DNA from: Blepharisma stoltei
Taxonomy: Eukaryota; Ciliophora; Heterotrichea; Heterotrichida; Blepharismidae
Direction of reading: 5' to 3'
Assembly: GCA_914767885.1 (NCBI GenBank)
Contig: CAJZBQ010000053.1
Coordinates: forward strand, 434,001-498,000
DNA: 64,000 nucleotides
Under the pieces are notes generated by a model that saw only the letters and a list, made by a program, of their open reading frames with translations, did no database searches and was not told the DNA's origin. Every line of letters starts with the position of its first letter. Position 1 is the stretch's first letter. A program made the translations under genes and the position numbers. Below, one piece after another: positions 39,110-50,046 of the stretch.

Positions 39110-40582
39110 ATGAGTGAAATGATTGCTGAAGTATTTGCTGAAGTAAAAGCCAAGCTAAATACCTTCAAAAATAATCTTGACCAAAAGAATCAGAACAATA
39201 TTCAGAAATCAGTCATTTTATATGGACCCACAGGGAGTGGTAAAACTACGCTTTTTCACGCTTTAAATGATGATCAATTGACTATACAGCTTGGAAGCAG
39301 AGGTCTTTCATTAAAAGCTGGTGAAAACTCTTTAATCCCTGGAAAAATTGGCCAAAATGTAAACTCGGAAACTTCTGAGCCTAATTTATATTACAATCAA
39401 TCGTCAAAGATTTTATATGTCGATTGCCCAGGACAAGAAGACACCCATGGCTGGACTCAAGACCTCGCCAATGCATTTTATAACTTTAGCGTATTTAACT
39501 CTTGTCGAAATAAAATACTTTTATATGTCATCAGCGAGCATGAGATAGCCACAAAAGCAGTTGTATTCCGAAACTCATTAGGACAATTGCTTAGACTATT
39601 TGAAAATAACTTTGAAGAGCTCATTAATAACTCGTACTTGATATTTACTATGAAGCAAAATATTTCAGATTTTGCATTAGCGCTAAGCGATATTAATATT
39701 GATCAAACTTGCATGAATTATATAAGATTTTTGATTGATAATAACAGAATTATTTCTTTTCCGCATCCGTCTCAGTTTTATGAGAGACAAGTTGCTAATG
39801 GAGATTTGGTTCCTAATATCTATAAAAATGAAATTTTAGATAAAATTGCTGAGTTGCCAGGGATGCGTGAATTGCAAAATTTGAATATTTCAGTTGCAGC
39901 TGGAACTCTAATTGCAATTGAAGAGCCTGAAAAGAGCATTAACAGGGAATTTATTGACTATGTAAATGGGCCAATAAGCTCTGCTATTGAAAATAAAGCA
40001 AATGAAATTGTGAATAGTGGGAAAAACCAAAGATTAGCTGCTATTAATGTGAGGAACCGATTAATAGCATTTAAAAGCAGCCTAGATGCTCTAAAAAGCT
40101 CTCAAGATTACAATACGTTCGTGCAAGCCATTACTTCTTTTGCATCTCAAAATGGAATACATTTAGCAACAGAAAAGCTTCAAGAAAATTTGAATTTTAT
40201 AAGCCTATTTCGTCAAATAAAGCCTGGAGCTTTTTCTGATCAAAGTTTTTTGCAGCTAGCATCTATAATTGCAGATAGAATTAAATCAAAAATCAATGCA
40301 GAACCATCTATAGTTCCAAGTATTCAAACAGAAGAGCGCCAAAGGCCAGGCTTAGAAAGAGAACACTATAACACAACGCATCACTGGCAAGGACCATTCA
40401 AACGAACAACAAAGCATCATTTTCAATACTATAGGGTGTATGATACTTATCATAGGCAGGTAATAAAGCATACATTTACCTTAACTAATAATCAAAGAGT
40501 TGAATTTGTTGAAGAAGAACAATGGCAAAAAGTTGGGGCTCCAAGAAAAGAGAAAGATCATACGGATTGGTGCTTTGCTTAA
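39110..40582 (+). CDS. P-loop GTPase (AIG1/septin-like G domain) with a C-terminal aromatic module
   Basis: 490 residues, one exon. G1 P-loop GPTGSGKTTLFHAL at residues 40-53; G3-like LYVDCPGQEDTHGW near residue 103 (D-x-x-G). The stretch SYLIFTMKQN near 182 could hold a degenerate G4 site. Residues 300-400 are helical. The last 75 residues (HHFQYYRVYDTYHRQVIK) are rich in His, Tyr and Trp and recur in the small gene at 38217-38513. GTP rather than ATP binding is inferred from the D-C-P-G-Q step. Cellular role unknown; such families often act in stress or immunity-like responses, which I cannot support here. Confidence 0.65.
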   Translation: MSEMIAEVFAEVKAKLNTFKNNLDQKNQNNIQKSVILYGPTGSGKTTLFHALNDDQLTIQLGSRGLSLKAGENSLIPGKIGQNVNSETSEPNLYYNQSSKILYVDCPGQEDTHGWTQDLANAFYNFSVFNSCRNKILLYVISEHEIATKAVVFRNSLGQLLRLFENNFEELINNSYLIFTMKQNISDFALALSDINIDQTCMNYIRFLIDNNRIISFPHPSQFYERQVANGDLVPNIYKNEILDKIAELPGMRELQNLNISVAAGTLIAIEEPEKSINREFIDYVNGPISSAIENKANEIVNSGKNQRLAAINVRNRLIAFKSSLDALKSSQDYNTFVQAITSFASQNGIHLATEKLQENLNFISLFRQIKPGAFSDQSFLQLASIIADRIKSKINAEPSIVPSIQTEERQRPGLEREHYNTTHHWQGPFKRTTKHHFQYYRVYDTYHRQVIKHTFTLTNNQRVEFVEEEQWQKVGAPRKEKDHTDWCFA

Positions 40583-40833
40583 TAGCCATAGCTAAGTAAT
40601 TATATTTAAGCTAAGTTAGGTAATAATGCAAGCTTTGAAAAGATAAGTTATTACTGAAAAATTTGGATTTTTTAGTTAAACTATACAGTTTTTAAAATTA
40701 AGAGGTGCATCAAAAAACTCAATTTTCTATCTTCTTGTACGCTAATCGATATTATCGGATTTATACGCTATGATATAATTTAATTATTGCTCACTCTAGA
40801 TCAATTACTTCAAAAACTTAGCAAATTTTATTA

Positions 40834-43800
40834 TTAAAGTATAATTTTCTCTTTATTTAAGTTGAACCATTTTTTTTTATTCAAATCAAATTTATAATAG
40901 CTTTCATTCGATAAACCAACAGCTATATATATTGCCCCTTTATTATACGAGCAATTCACTTGAGCAGGATGATTGTTGCTGATTCTTGACATTCCTATTT
41001 GATTCCATTTATTTGGGTTTGCGATTTCGCTTTCATAGACAAATCCACCAAATTCTATTAAATACAGTCTGTCCAAATTTATCAGGATTTTTCTTTTTCT
41101 TTGTTCAAATTTAAAGTGAATTTTGGTATATTTATCATAATTAATTGAGTACCTTAAAATATTGGCATTGATGCTCCCAGCAATTAAAATCTCTCCATTA
41201 TACACAATGCAGTGGCAATTTAAGTCAGCATCTGGTATAGATTTTAAGCTGATTCATTTTTGTTTCTCTAAATCAAATCATTCTGCTAATGTTAAGGGGC
41301 CATATCTTAATCCTCCAAAGCAGTAAATACGTTTTTCAAAATAGACTGCTGACGAAAAAGCACAAGGAGTTCCTGGAGGCAGCATTTGAATTTTACAATT
41401 TTTATCAATAATCAAGGAAATACCTGAACTTGGATCCTTGCCATAGCAGAATAAATCGCCGTTTGGAAGCTGGGCTATGCATGTGCCACGATTTAGCTCT
41501 TCAGGGATATCCAGTGGATTCATTCGCTCTGTTTCTGTTTCAGTGTCATAAATATATAAATCAGTTCGAGTTTCTGGTTTTTTTATTAACTCCCCCCCCT
41601 CCGTGAGTGAACAAAAAAATTTTGTTCACTCACGGAGGGGGGTTATTTTTTTTTTAAAAAAATTTATATATATAAATTTTATAGAAAATTTTTTTTTTAG
41701 AAATTTAAAAAAAATACTAATTCTGAAAAATTGGAAAGCAAATATTAATTTAATTTATAAAATTTATGTTTTAAAAAGCAATTTGTTTAAAATTCAACAG
41801 AGTTAGCTCTAGATTTCATTATGCTCATTATCACTTATATATCAAAATTTTTTTTCTATTAAAAACATTTTTGTTCACTGACTGGGTTTTTGGGCAATAA
41901 ATAGAGATTTTTCTAATGGTTTTGTTCACTCACAGAGGGGGGGATTAAGGAAATTGACGTTTTCTGATGATATGCATTTACATAGTCTTGATAATCCTGA
42001 GCACGCAGTGGATCAGAATTTAAAGCTTCTTTTAGCTCGTTTTCATACCGTAAGACTGTTCTTCTGAAATCTTCTTCTGTATTTAATGTTATACCTTGGC
42101 TTAAAAGTTGAGAAATTTTAGCTTTTAATTCTTCATTAGGTACTAATCTATTTTCTAAAATTTGGCTAGGCTCAATTTTAGCCTGCGGCCGTAATATAAG
42201 ATTTGAATCTTTTCAAATTAAATATTCATTGATAATTTTAAGCTGATTCTCAAATTCAACTTTGGTCGTTTTTATTGTTTAATTTTAGCTCTGTATCTTT
42301 CTTTCAAGCTTCAAGCTCAATCTTATTCTTTTCTACATCATCTCTTAGACCATTGATAAACTCTTTGGCTTCAGCTAATTGATGATTCTTTTCATCTATT
42401 ATTTTGCCTTGCTCCTCATATTTTTCTTCTAACTTTTTAAGCTGAGATCTCATAAAATCTGCCTCATTTCTCTTATTAAGCTCTATTTCTTGTTTTCACT
42501 CTTCAAATAATTTTATATTTTTTATCAGATCTGTACTTGATTTCTTAAATTCCATTAGATCATTATTCAGTGAATTTATAATTTTATCATACTCCCCAAC
42601 TTTTTTATCAATTTTAAGCAATAAAGGATCATTCTTCTTTTGGAATCCTATTTCTTGTTTAAGAGCTTCAATTTCTTTGTTGACTTTATCAGCACCTCTC
42701 ATTAGCTCTGATATTGGTTCTTTTAATTCTTTTGAAAGCTCTGCCGCCGAGTTAATTTTTACATGCTCATCAAATCTATCCAGCATTTCATGAATATGGT
42801 TATCAAGAAAATTTTTATCATTTTCCCTTTGGAGCTTTACTTCTTGCTTGTAATTTTCAATTTCCCGCTCAATTTTTTGAAAATCTCCTTTTGATTCTAA
42901 AATAGCATCTTTGAATTTCTCTACTTCATTATTGAGCAATAAAGGGACATTCTTTTTTTCGAGTCCTATTTCTTGTTTAAGAGCTTCGATTTCTTTGTTG
43001 GCTTTATCAGCGCCTCTCATTATAACTCATGAACCTTTATGGATCGACCTCATTGAAAATGTAGCCGTTCTAATAGACTTCATACCTTGCACATCTTAGA
43101 CAAATCCCCTCAATATTTAGAAAATATTCTGATTATAATAATAAATCTCTAAATTTAAACAAGTTCAATATAGTTTAAGATAATTGATTTTTAATAATTT
43201 TGAAAAAAAGTCTAATAATTAGCATAGGTTCGCCAAGGTATTATTTACAATTAAATTCGCTCTCTCTCTTAATGTTGAAAAAATGGCATTTTTGCGGTAA
43301 AATGGCATGGCCCAAAAATGAGATTAAATTGGCAAGTTAAAAATTTTTTGATAAGTTTGAACCATTTTGACAATTTCAAATTTTGCGAATTGGGATTTTT
43401 TTTTAAATTTAGAAAGCAAAATTTACTATAAAATCATCTATAAATTTTATAAAAAAAAAATAATCCCCATCTATGAGCGACAAAAATTTTTGTTCGAATG
43501 GGGGTTAAGCAATTGTTATATGAGTAGGTAAGAACTTTGCTATATGGAGATTCACTTATAATGACTTTGTAAATTATAGCTCTTATCCTCATAAATAAAT
43601 TAGTATTATTTTAAGGAATTATTCTTTCGGAAAATTGGACATCGATTGACAAGTTTTTGGTTTTTACTTATCAGCCATTTTGATTTTTTAAGACACCTTA
43701 TGTATCAAATAATGTATTAAATAGCTATATAAGTTTATTTATAAAAATAAGTTTTTAATTTTTATTAAGCGTAAATTTTTAAAAATGACTAGTTTAATTG

Positions 43801-45565
43801 TCAAAATGATTCACACAAGTCAATTTTTTTTTGGCTAGCCATTTTACCATGAAAATGCCATTTCAGACATTAAGAGAAGAATTATTTTAATTGTAAATAT
43901 GCCTTGGTTTTATTTTGCCGAACCTTCATCTCATTATTATTAGAAGTGTTTTTTAAAAATTTATTAAAATCATTATCTAAACTTATATTAAATTAGGTAT
44001 TTTTTTATTATAATTAGAATATTTCTACAAATAGTGAGGGGTCTTGTCTAAAATTTACAAGACATGAAGTCTATTTAGAGTGGTTAAATTTTCAATGAGG
44101 TCGATCCATAAAGGTTGATAAGCCATAGCTCTGATATTGGTCCTTTTAATTCTTTTGAAAGCTCTGCCGTCGAGTTAATTTTCGCATGCTCATCGAATCT
44201 ATTCAGCATTTCATGAATATGGTTATCAAGAAAATTCTTATCATTTTCCCTTTGGAGCTTTATTTCTTGCTTGTAATTTTCAAGTTCCCGTGCAATTTTT
44301 TGAAAATCTCCATCTAATCGTAAAATAGCATCTTTGAATTTCTCTACTTCATTATTAAGCAATAAAGGGCCATTCTTAAGAGCTTCAATTTCTTTGTTGA
44401 CTTTATCAGCACCTCTCATTAACTCTGATATTGATCCTTTTAATTCTTTTGAAAGCTCTGCCGTTGAGTTAATTTTTACATGCTCATCGAATCGATTAAG
44501 CATTTCATGAATATGGTTATCAAGAAAATTTTTATCATTTTCCCTTTGGAGCTTTACTTCTTGCTTGTAATTTTCAATTTCCCGCTCAATTTTTTGAAAA
44601 TCTCCTTTTGATTCTAAAATAGCATCTTTGAATTTCTCTACTTCATTATTAAGCAATAAAGGGACATTCTTTTTTTGGAGTCCTATTTCTTGTTTAAGAG
44701 CTTCGATTTCTTTGTTGGCTTTATCAGCACCCCTCATTAGCTCTGATATTGGTCCTTTTAATTCTTTTGAAAGCTCTGCCGTTGAGTTAATTTGTATACG
44801 CTCATCTAATCTATTCAGCATTTCATGAATATGGTTATCAAGAAAATTTTTATCGTTTTCCCTTTGAAGCTTTAATTCTTGCTTGTAATTTTCAAGTTCC
44901 CGTGTAATTTTTTGAAAATCTCCTTTTAATTCTAAAATAGCATCCTTGAAATTCTCTGCTTTATTATTCCTTAAATTTTCATTGTTTTTCTCTATGCTAA
45001 GGAGTCTATTTTCTAAAGAAATTTCAAGCTTTTCTTGAATTAGAGATTCAATTCTTTCGCCAATTTCTAGATTTGCTTCAAAAAACGATTTTGCATTATT
45101 ATAAGAATCTGAGCTGCCTGGGATTATTGCTTTAGCTTTTTCAAGAGCCATTTCAGGATTTAAAGATAGAAGATTTATAACTGGGTCTTGCTCCAATTTC
45201 GATATTTTTTGTATATGAAGAATCTTTTCGCAACAATTTTTTATTTCTGCTGATTCTAACTCTAGCCTTTCCAAAAGCTCACTAAGATTGCTTTTTGAAG
45301 TTCATAGATCTTGGCTAAAAGAAGCTATTAATTTTTTCTTTATTTTGTCCTTTTTAGACATTTCTTTTGAAAAAAACTTGAGAACTGCATCTTTTGTTCC
45401 TTCAAATAGTTGCACAAATACAGGTTCAAAGTTATGGCGCACAGGAGAAGACAAGCAATGCTTTCCAAAGTGCAAGTAGCATGAATAGGTATCTGGAGAA
45501 GTGCATGGACAAGAAAATTCAACTTCAAGCTCGCAGCCTGGCTCAAAGCATTTCCTAACCTCCAT
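40834..45565 (-). CDS. B-box / repeated coiled coil / kelch protein
   Basis: About 1089 residues after cutting two IESs (41589-41947 and 43023-44127). N-terminus: B-box-like zinc cluster (CFEPGCELEVEFSCPC, then C-x-x-H-F-x-x-H-C and H). Next comes a long coiled coil built from about four repeats of roughly 110 residues, each with KGDFQKIEREIENYKQE, DNHIHEMLNRFDEH and ELSKELKGPISELMRG. Then a second coil, and a C-terminal kelch propeller (GTCIAQLPNGDLFCYG, VYFEKRIYCFGG, GLSNESYYKFDLNKKKW). One extra A near 42270 (AATAAAAACG) shifts the frame and must be dropped; the arithmetic agrees with exactly one surplus base. The plan resembles TRIM-like adaptors without a RING. The kelch part is related to the 25.9-38 kb cluster. 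Confidence 0.78.
41589..41947 (-). mobile_element. MITE IES (359 bp), near-consensus copy
   Basis: TA at 41587-41588 and 41946-41947. Begins TAACTCCCCCCCCTCCGTGAG, with an immediate inverted partner (TTTTGTTCACTCACGGAGGG) at about 41621-41641 and two more copies at the far end. Join HQKTSISL-IKKPETRTD in frame. Confidence 0.9.
42640..44960 (-). repeat. Tandem coding repeats of about 330 bp in the coiled-coil gene
   Basis: Four to five copies of the unit containing CATTTCATGAATATGGTTATC (plus-strand view, at about 42785, 44210, 44501 and 44816) with high DNA identity; one copy is short by an internal deletion (EIEALKNGPLLL). The 1105-bp IES splits the array. Confidence 0.8.
43023..44127 (-). 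mobile_element. 1105-bp IES with about 100-bp terminal inverted repeats
   Basis: TA at 43021-43022 and 44126-44127. Removal joins GPISEL to MRGADKANKE, continuing the coiled-coil repeat in frame. Outer arms share AACCTTTATGGATCGACC and ATAGACTTCAT. A second inner inverted pair (about 43226-43320 and 43830-43910) contains AAAATGGCATTTT-like blocks. A truncated common MITE end (43475-43525) lies between. No coding frame of note. Confidence 0.88.
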
Positions 45566-46454
45566 TTTTTAGGATTCTACATTTTCTTATTTAGCAAAAA
45601 TTAAATAGTAATACTTATTCAAAAATCCATGCTGATTTATCAAATAAATTTTTTTAATAAATTCTAACTTAACTATTTTTCTTTTGTCTGATTTGATCAA
45701 ACATGATTAACTTTTTACATTGCCCTTAAATCAAATTTTAATAGGTTCATACCTAAACTTAGCATTTAGATTTAAAACTTATCAGGGTTAAATTATTTTG
45801 GCTCTAGAGCCTTGATTTTAGATAATAGTGAAGCATTTTTAGGTTTTTATATAGCAATGTTTTGCTTTCTCATTTTGAATATTTCTTATGGTAATTATAT
45901 CAAGTAAACAAAATCTTTACTTTTAATTTAAATTTTTAAAGTGCTGGCTATTGCTTTTAGTTTGTTATCTATCTCCTTTAATTTTAAATTCTAATTTTCC
46001 TCGTTTTTGTAGCCTCTAATTACTAAAATTTTCAATTTTATACTTACTTATGGTAGTCCTATAGTTTTTCTTCACAAATGCTTTCAATATAAATCTGATA
46101 AACTCATATATAAAGTAGCATTTTTGCATGTTAAATAATAATTAACTGATGTATTCTTTCAGCAAAGTTATTTAATTAATATTTAAAGTCTCCAACTGCT
46201 GCAGAGCTGAAAAATCCTTTGGACCCAACTAGTGGCGTTATCTCCAACATCAAAGTAATATGCGCCAATTTACCCATATCTAAAAATAAACGGTCTCCCA
46301 CAGCCGAATCAGCTGCCCAAGACTGGCTGCCTTACTTCACCCTTGCCTGACTCTTTTTTATATTGCGTGTTTCTCTAAGGGTCATCTTCCTCTGAAGTGC
46401 AGAGTGGAAAATACCAAAACCTCTTGATTGCACTTGAAGCAGTCTTCCAGCCAT
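45566..46454. other. Intergenic; a coding-like stretch at about 46190-46450
   Basis: The first 620 bp is AT-rich and empty. From about 46190 the composition becomes less AT-rich and two overlapping plus-strand frames are open (one reads LKSPTAAELKNPLDP ... AESAAQDWLPYF). This may be an upstream exon of the phosphatase gene or an old repeat; I could not join it by an intron or IES. Confidence 0.35.
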
Positions 46455-47760
46455 ATGCAATATGAAGTTAAATCACTATCCCTTGCAGAAATTCTCAAGG
46501 AAAGCAAAACCCCACAAATAAAATTCCATGTTGGAGAAAATTTACTAACTCCCCCCCCTCCGTGAGTGAACAAAACCATTAGAAAAATCGCTATTTGCCC
46601 AAAAACCCACCCTCCGTGAGTGAACAAAAATTGTTTTAATACAAAAATTTTTTATGGAAACAAATTTTGATATATAAATGATAATTAATATAATGAAATC
46701 TAGAGCTAATTCTGTTTAATTTTAAACAAATTGCATTTTAAAACATAAATTTTATAAATTAAATTAATATTTGCTTTCAAATTTTTGCAAATTAGGATTT
46801 TTTTAAATTTCGAAAAACAAAATTTTTTAGAAAATTTATATATAAATTTTTTTAAAAAAAAAAAAATTAACCCCCCTCCGTGAGTGAACAAAATTTTTTG
46901 TTCACTCACGGAGGGGGGGGGGAGTAAAGTTAACTTATTTCTTCCTGAATGCCATTTTATTTATTTCAAGCAAAGTTACAAATTGTTTCCTTTACATGAT
47001 GCCTATTTCATAACGACTATTTTTTTTGGCCTATTTTTTTTGGGTCAATTTATTTTTAGCCAATTTTAGGTCTTTTTTTTGCCCTTTTTTTTGGACCTAT
47101 TTTTTATTTTCTGTCAAAAATAATAGACTAAAATTGATTGAAAATCATCTCAAAATAGTCAATATGGAATTATTTAAGTAAAGAATAGCCAAAAAAGAAA
47201 ATTTAAAAAATAGGCTTAAAAAGGCCCAAAAAATAGGAAAAAAATAGACCAAAAAAAATAGTCGTTATAAAATAGTCTTCGCATGAAGACACGTTACAAA
47301 TTATTTATACCTTGGAGACTATAACGCTGCTACAAATCTCGTGCTTCTTCAACATCACAAAATAACTCACATTCTTACCGTAGGAGATGGAATGACTCCT
47401 TGTAATCCTGAGCAATTTCAATGAAAATCAATAAACATTGCAGACCTCAGCTCTTGTGACATTTCCCAGCACTTTGACGAATGCAACGATTTTATTGACA
47501 AAGCAAACCGTGAAAAAGGTAGAGTCTTAGTCCATTGTAGCAATGGAGTTTCTAGGGCTCCAACAATAACAATTGCATATCTAATGTACAAAAAACCCTG
47601 TGGATTTACCCAAGCTTTTGAGTTCGTCAAAGCAAAACACCCTGATACAGCACCGAATTCAGGATTTTCAGCGCAATTAAGGCAGTATCAGACGTCTATG
47701 AATAAATCATCGAAGCATGATTTAACAACTGGAGATGCGTGCAATTGTAAGCTTTTTTAG
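46455..47760 (+). CDS. Dual-specificity protein phosphatase
   Basis: 202 residues after removal of two IESs (379 and 318 bp). The DSP fold is clear: ITNYLYLG-type start (KVTNYLYLGDYNAATN), HKITHILTVGDG, INIADLSSCDISQHFDE (general-acid Asp region) and the catalytic P-loop VLVHCSNGVSRAPTITIAYL with the HC-x5-R signature. After the catalytic loop comes AFEFVKAKHPDTAPNSGF. Trp in QFQWKSIN comes from TGA. The start at 46455 is the first ATG of the frame; an upstream open frame exists, so the true start may be earlier. Stop TAG. Confidence 0.85.
46548..46926 (+). mobile_element. MITE IES (379 bp), near-consensus full-length copy
   Basis: TA at 46546-46547 and 46925-46926. It shows the complete family layout: CCTCCGTGAGTGAAC motifs at 46558, 46612 and 46876, with the inverted motif near 46900, around an AT-rich core with TTGCAAATTAGGATTTTT. 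In-frame join VGENLL-KLTYFFLN. Confidence 0.9.
46985..47302 (+). mobile_element. 318-bp IES with fold-back arms and 10-bp direct repeat
   Basis: GTTACAAATT lies at 46975-46984 and 47293-47302; removal restores SSKVTN-YLYLGDYN. Inside, CATAACGACTATTTTTTTTGG and its inverse mark arms of about 60 bp with runs of A or T. The direct repeat includes TA. Confidence 0.85.
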
Positions 47761-47904
47761 GGCATTCAGACTTTTTTCTTAATTAAGACTGCATAAAATG
47801 TTAATTCAAATTTCAATAAAATTAATATATAGAAATGCATACTTTTTTTGGATATTTTAGAAGACAATAATTTTTTTTAAAAAAAAATTATTATTAATTT
47901 TATA

Positions 47905-50046
47905 TGAGAATACTACAGCATCGATGAATTTTGCCAGCTTTGTCGCCGAAATGAGTAAGCTATGCTAAATTACTATAGAGAAGTTACCTGTAGATCTTCA
48001 AGCCAAAACTCGCCTACATATAACGTTCCATCACTTGCTTGCCATCCGGACATGGACTTCTTCTGTGCTGCTCATCAAGGATGGGGCTTGCGTAGCTATC
48101 AGAGAGCAGAGACAAAGGTCACCATGTCGTAAATCAACTTCCAGAAAATTTGAAAAACGGAATTTCTGGTAGGTTTTTTGACCAAAATGGAAGCCGGACG
48201 AACGAATGGGATGGCGCAAGGGACTTTGCCTGATTATCCAAGTGACAATCTCTGGCCTTGCTAAGCTTTCCTTTTCCAATTTCAGAATCATTATCCGAGG
48301 TAAAACCTTGGCCTGCATGTGAACATTTAGCCGACATTGCGCTCCACTAAGCCCATTAAAATTGGCAGGTACACATTTCGAATCTTCCTAAGATTCCCGA
48401 CTTTCCCAACGAGCCTACCTGCTACAGGTGTAAATCGGGCAGGTTGGCTCGCTACTCCATTTTAACGTATGCAGAAATGAGTATGACCTAATCAATTCTA
48501 TTCTTGAAGTTCAAAAATCAATAAAAAATCAAAGAGACTCCAAGCTCAAGCTTCCCCCTATTTGGCATGCACTTCTGTATGGATTAACGGATATCGTGAA
48601 ACTTCTATTAGAAAAAGGCGCAGATCCTAATATTCCTAATGAAATTGGGGAAACACCTCTTCACCATGCAGCTGATAATAATGAATATGAAATCGCTAAA
48701 TTACTGCTAGAAAATAATGCCAACCCAAATCTTTTTACAAATGAAAATGAAACAGCGTTACACCAAGCGACCTTTCGCGGACAAGTAAAAATCGTCGAAC
48801 TTTTAATGAGTAAAGGTGCAAACCCTAATATTGTCAATAATTATGGGAAAACTTCTTTGCATACAGCTGCGGAATATGATCAAATTGAATGCGTGAGGAT
48901 CTTGCTTACATTGTATTTCTGTAAAAATAATTAATTAATTATCAAAAATATAGTTAGTGACACTGACTATATTAATTAAAAAAAATTTTTAATGGAAGAT
49001 TTAGCTATGGAGCTGACCAATTTATAGTTGACCATGAAGGAAGATTACCTATAGATTTATCAAAGAGCTCAACTGTGAGAAACATCATTGAAGGGTTTAT
49101 CTCTAAAATCAGTTTTGAAGGTGATTTAGCACTCTTCAGCATCCCTGAAGGCCGGATAAGTGATGAAGATAGAACTAGCACAATCTACAGCTTTCAAGGA
49201 ACCCCTAGACTTTCACATTACACTCATTTATCTATTGACGACTTTAACGAGTCTCCTTTATCAAATAAATCTAATTACAATACAAAAGAAATGCCGACTA
49301 GTGATTACAATAGAATTCGTTCTAAAGAAACTGCATCAAGCTTATATGAAGTTTCTGAAAACCTTGAAGAACATGAAGAAAATTTGTCCATTTTTTCAAA
49401 TACATTTAAACAATTTTTAGAAAAAATTAAGCTCGAAGAATATTATTATTTTTTTAAATAAATAAATGTCATAGGTATACTTAAGCAATTTAGAAATATT
49501 TATAGAAATTTGCTATACCAGGTGTTAATTAAAGCTGGTTTTGATGATTTTGAAAGCTTAGTTAAACAAATGAAAACTCCTTTGCCACTTACCTATGAAA
49601 TTTTAGCAAGCAGCGGAATCACCAAGCCAGGCCACATTTTTAGATTCCTAATGATGCTTGATGTAGAAGCAGGAATTACTGATAAAACACTATTTGACCC
49701 GAAACTTTTATTGCCAAGCTATAGCAGCTCCTTTTCTCTACACTGCGGAGATATGCCGAAAAATAATGAAAAATTAAAAGAATGGCTAATTTCTATAAAG
49801 CTAGAAAATCTGGTAAGCATTTTTGAAGAAAGCGGGTTTGATGACATAGAAATGATGATTTTGCAAATGTTTTCAAGGTATCCTGTTAATGATGATATGA
49901 TAAAAAATCAAATTGGGATTGAGAAAACAGGGCACAGGATTAGAATTTTAGGAAAACTCCATGAAGATGCTAAAGGAATAATAGATAATTTGAATAAGTG
50001 TGGAGAAAACCAGCATCAAGTGTGCTCAGGGTGTGAGTTATTGTAA
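47905..50046 (+). CDS. Ankyrin-repeat protein with two SAM domains (start not defined)
   Basis: After removal of a 526-bp insertion and two IESs (92 and 72 bp) the frame is continuous. It has an N-terminal EFCQLCRRNEYDLINSIL, four ankyrin repeats (LLEKGADPNIPNEIGETPLH; LLENNANPNLFTNENETALH; LMSKGANPNIVNNYGKTSLH; LYGADQFIVDHEGRLPIDL), a Ser-rich linker, and two SAM domains (LEEYYQVLIKAGFDDFESL; LKEWLISIKLENLVSIFEE). It ends CSGCELL, a possible CaaX-like lipidation tail in shape only. No ATG is in frame at the 5' end, so the first exon is missing or lies beyond an unseen intron. Likely a protein-binding adaptor. Confidence 0.75.
47958..48483 (+). mobile_element. GC-rich 526-bp insertion with 13-bp direct repeat (one mismatch)
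   Basis: GCCGAAATGAGTA at 47945-47957 and GCAGAAATGAGTA at 48471-48483. Removal joins LCRRNE to YDLINSILE in frame. The interior has normal-GC sequence without inverted ends, like the other retroposon-type insertions. Confidence 0.65.
48916..49007 (+). other. Short IES, 92 bp
   Basis: TA at 48914-48915 and 49006-49007. Joins VRILLTLY to GADQFIVDHEG, completing the fourth ankyrin repeat in frame. The interior has an inner hairpin (ATATAGTTAGTG-ACACTGACTATAT). Confidence 0.88.
49446..49517 (+). other. Short IES, 72 bp
   Basis: TA at 49444-49445 and 49516-49517. Joins KLEEYY to QVLIKAGFDD inside the first SAM domain; the spacing then equals that of the second SAM domain. Confidence 0.85.
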
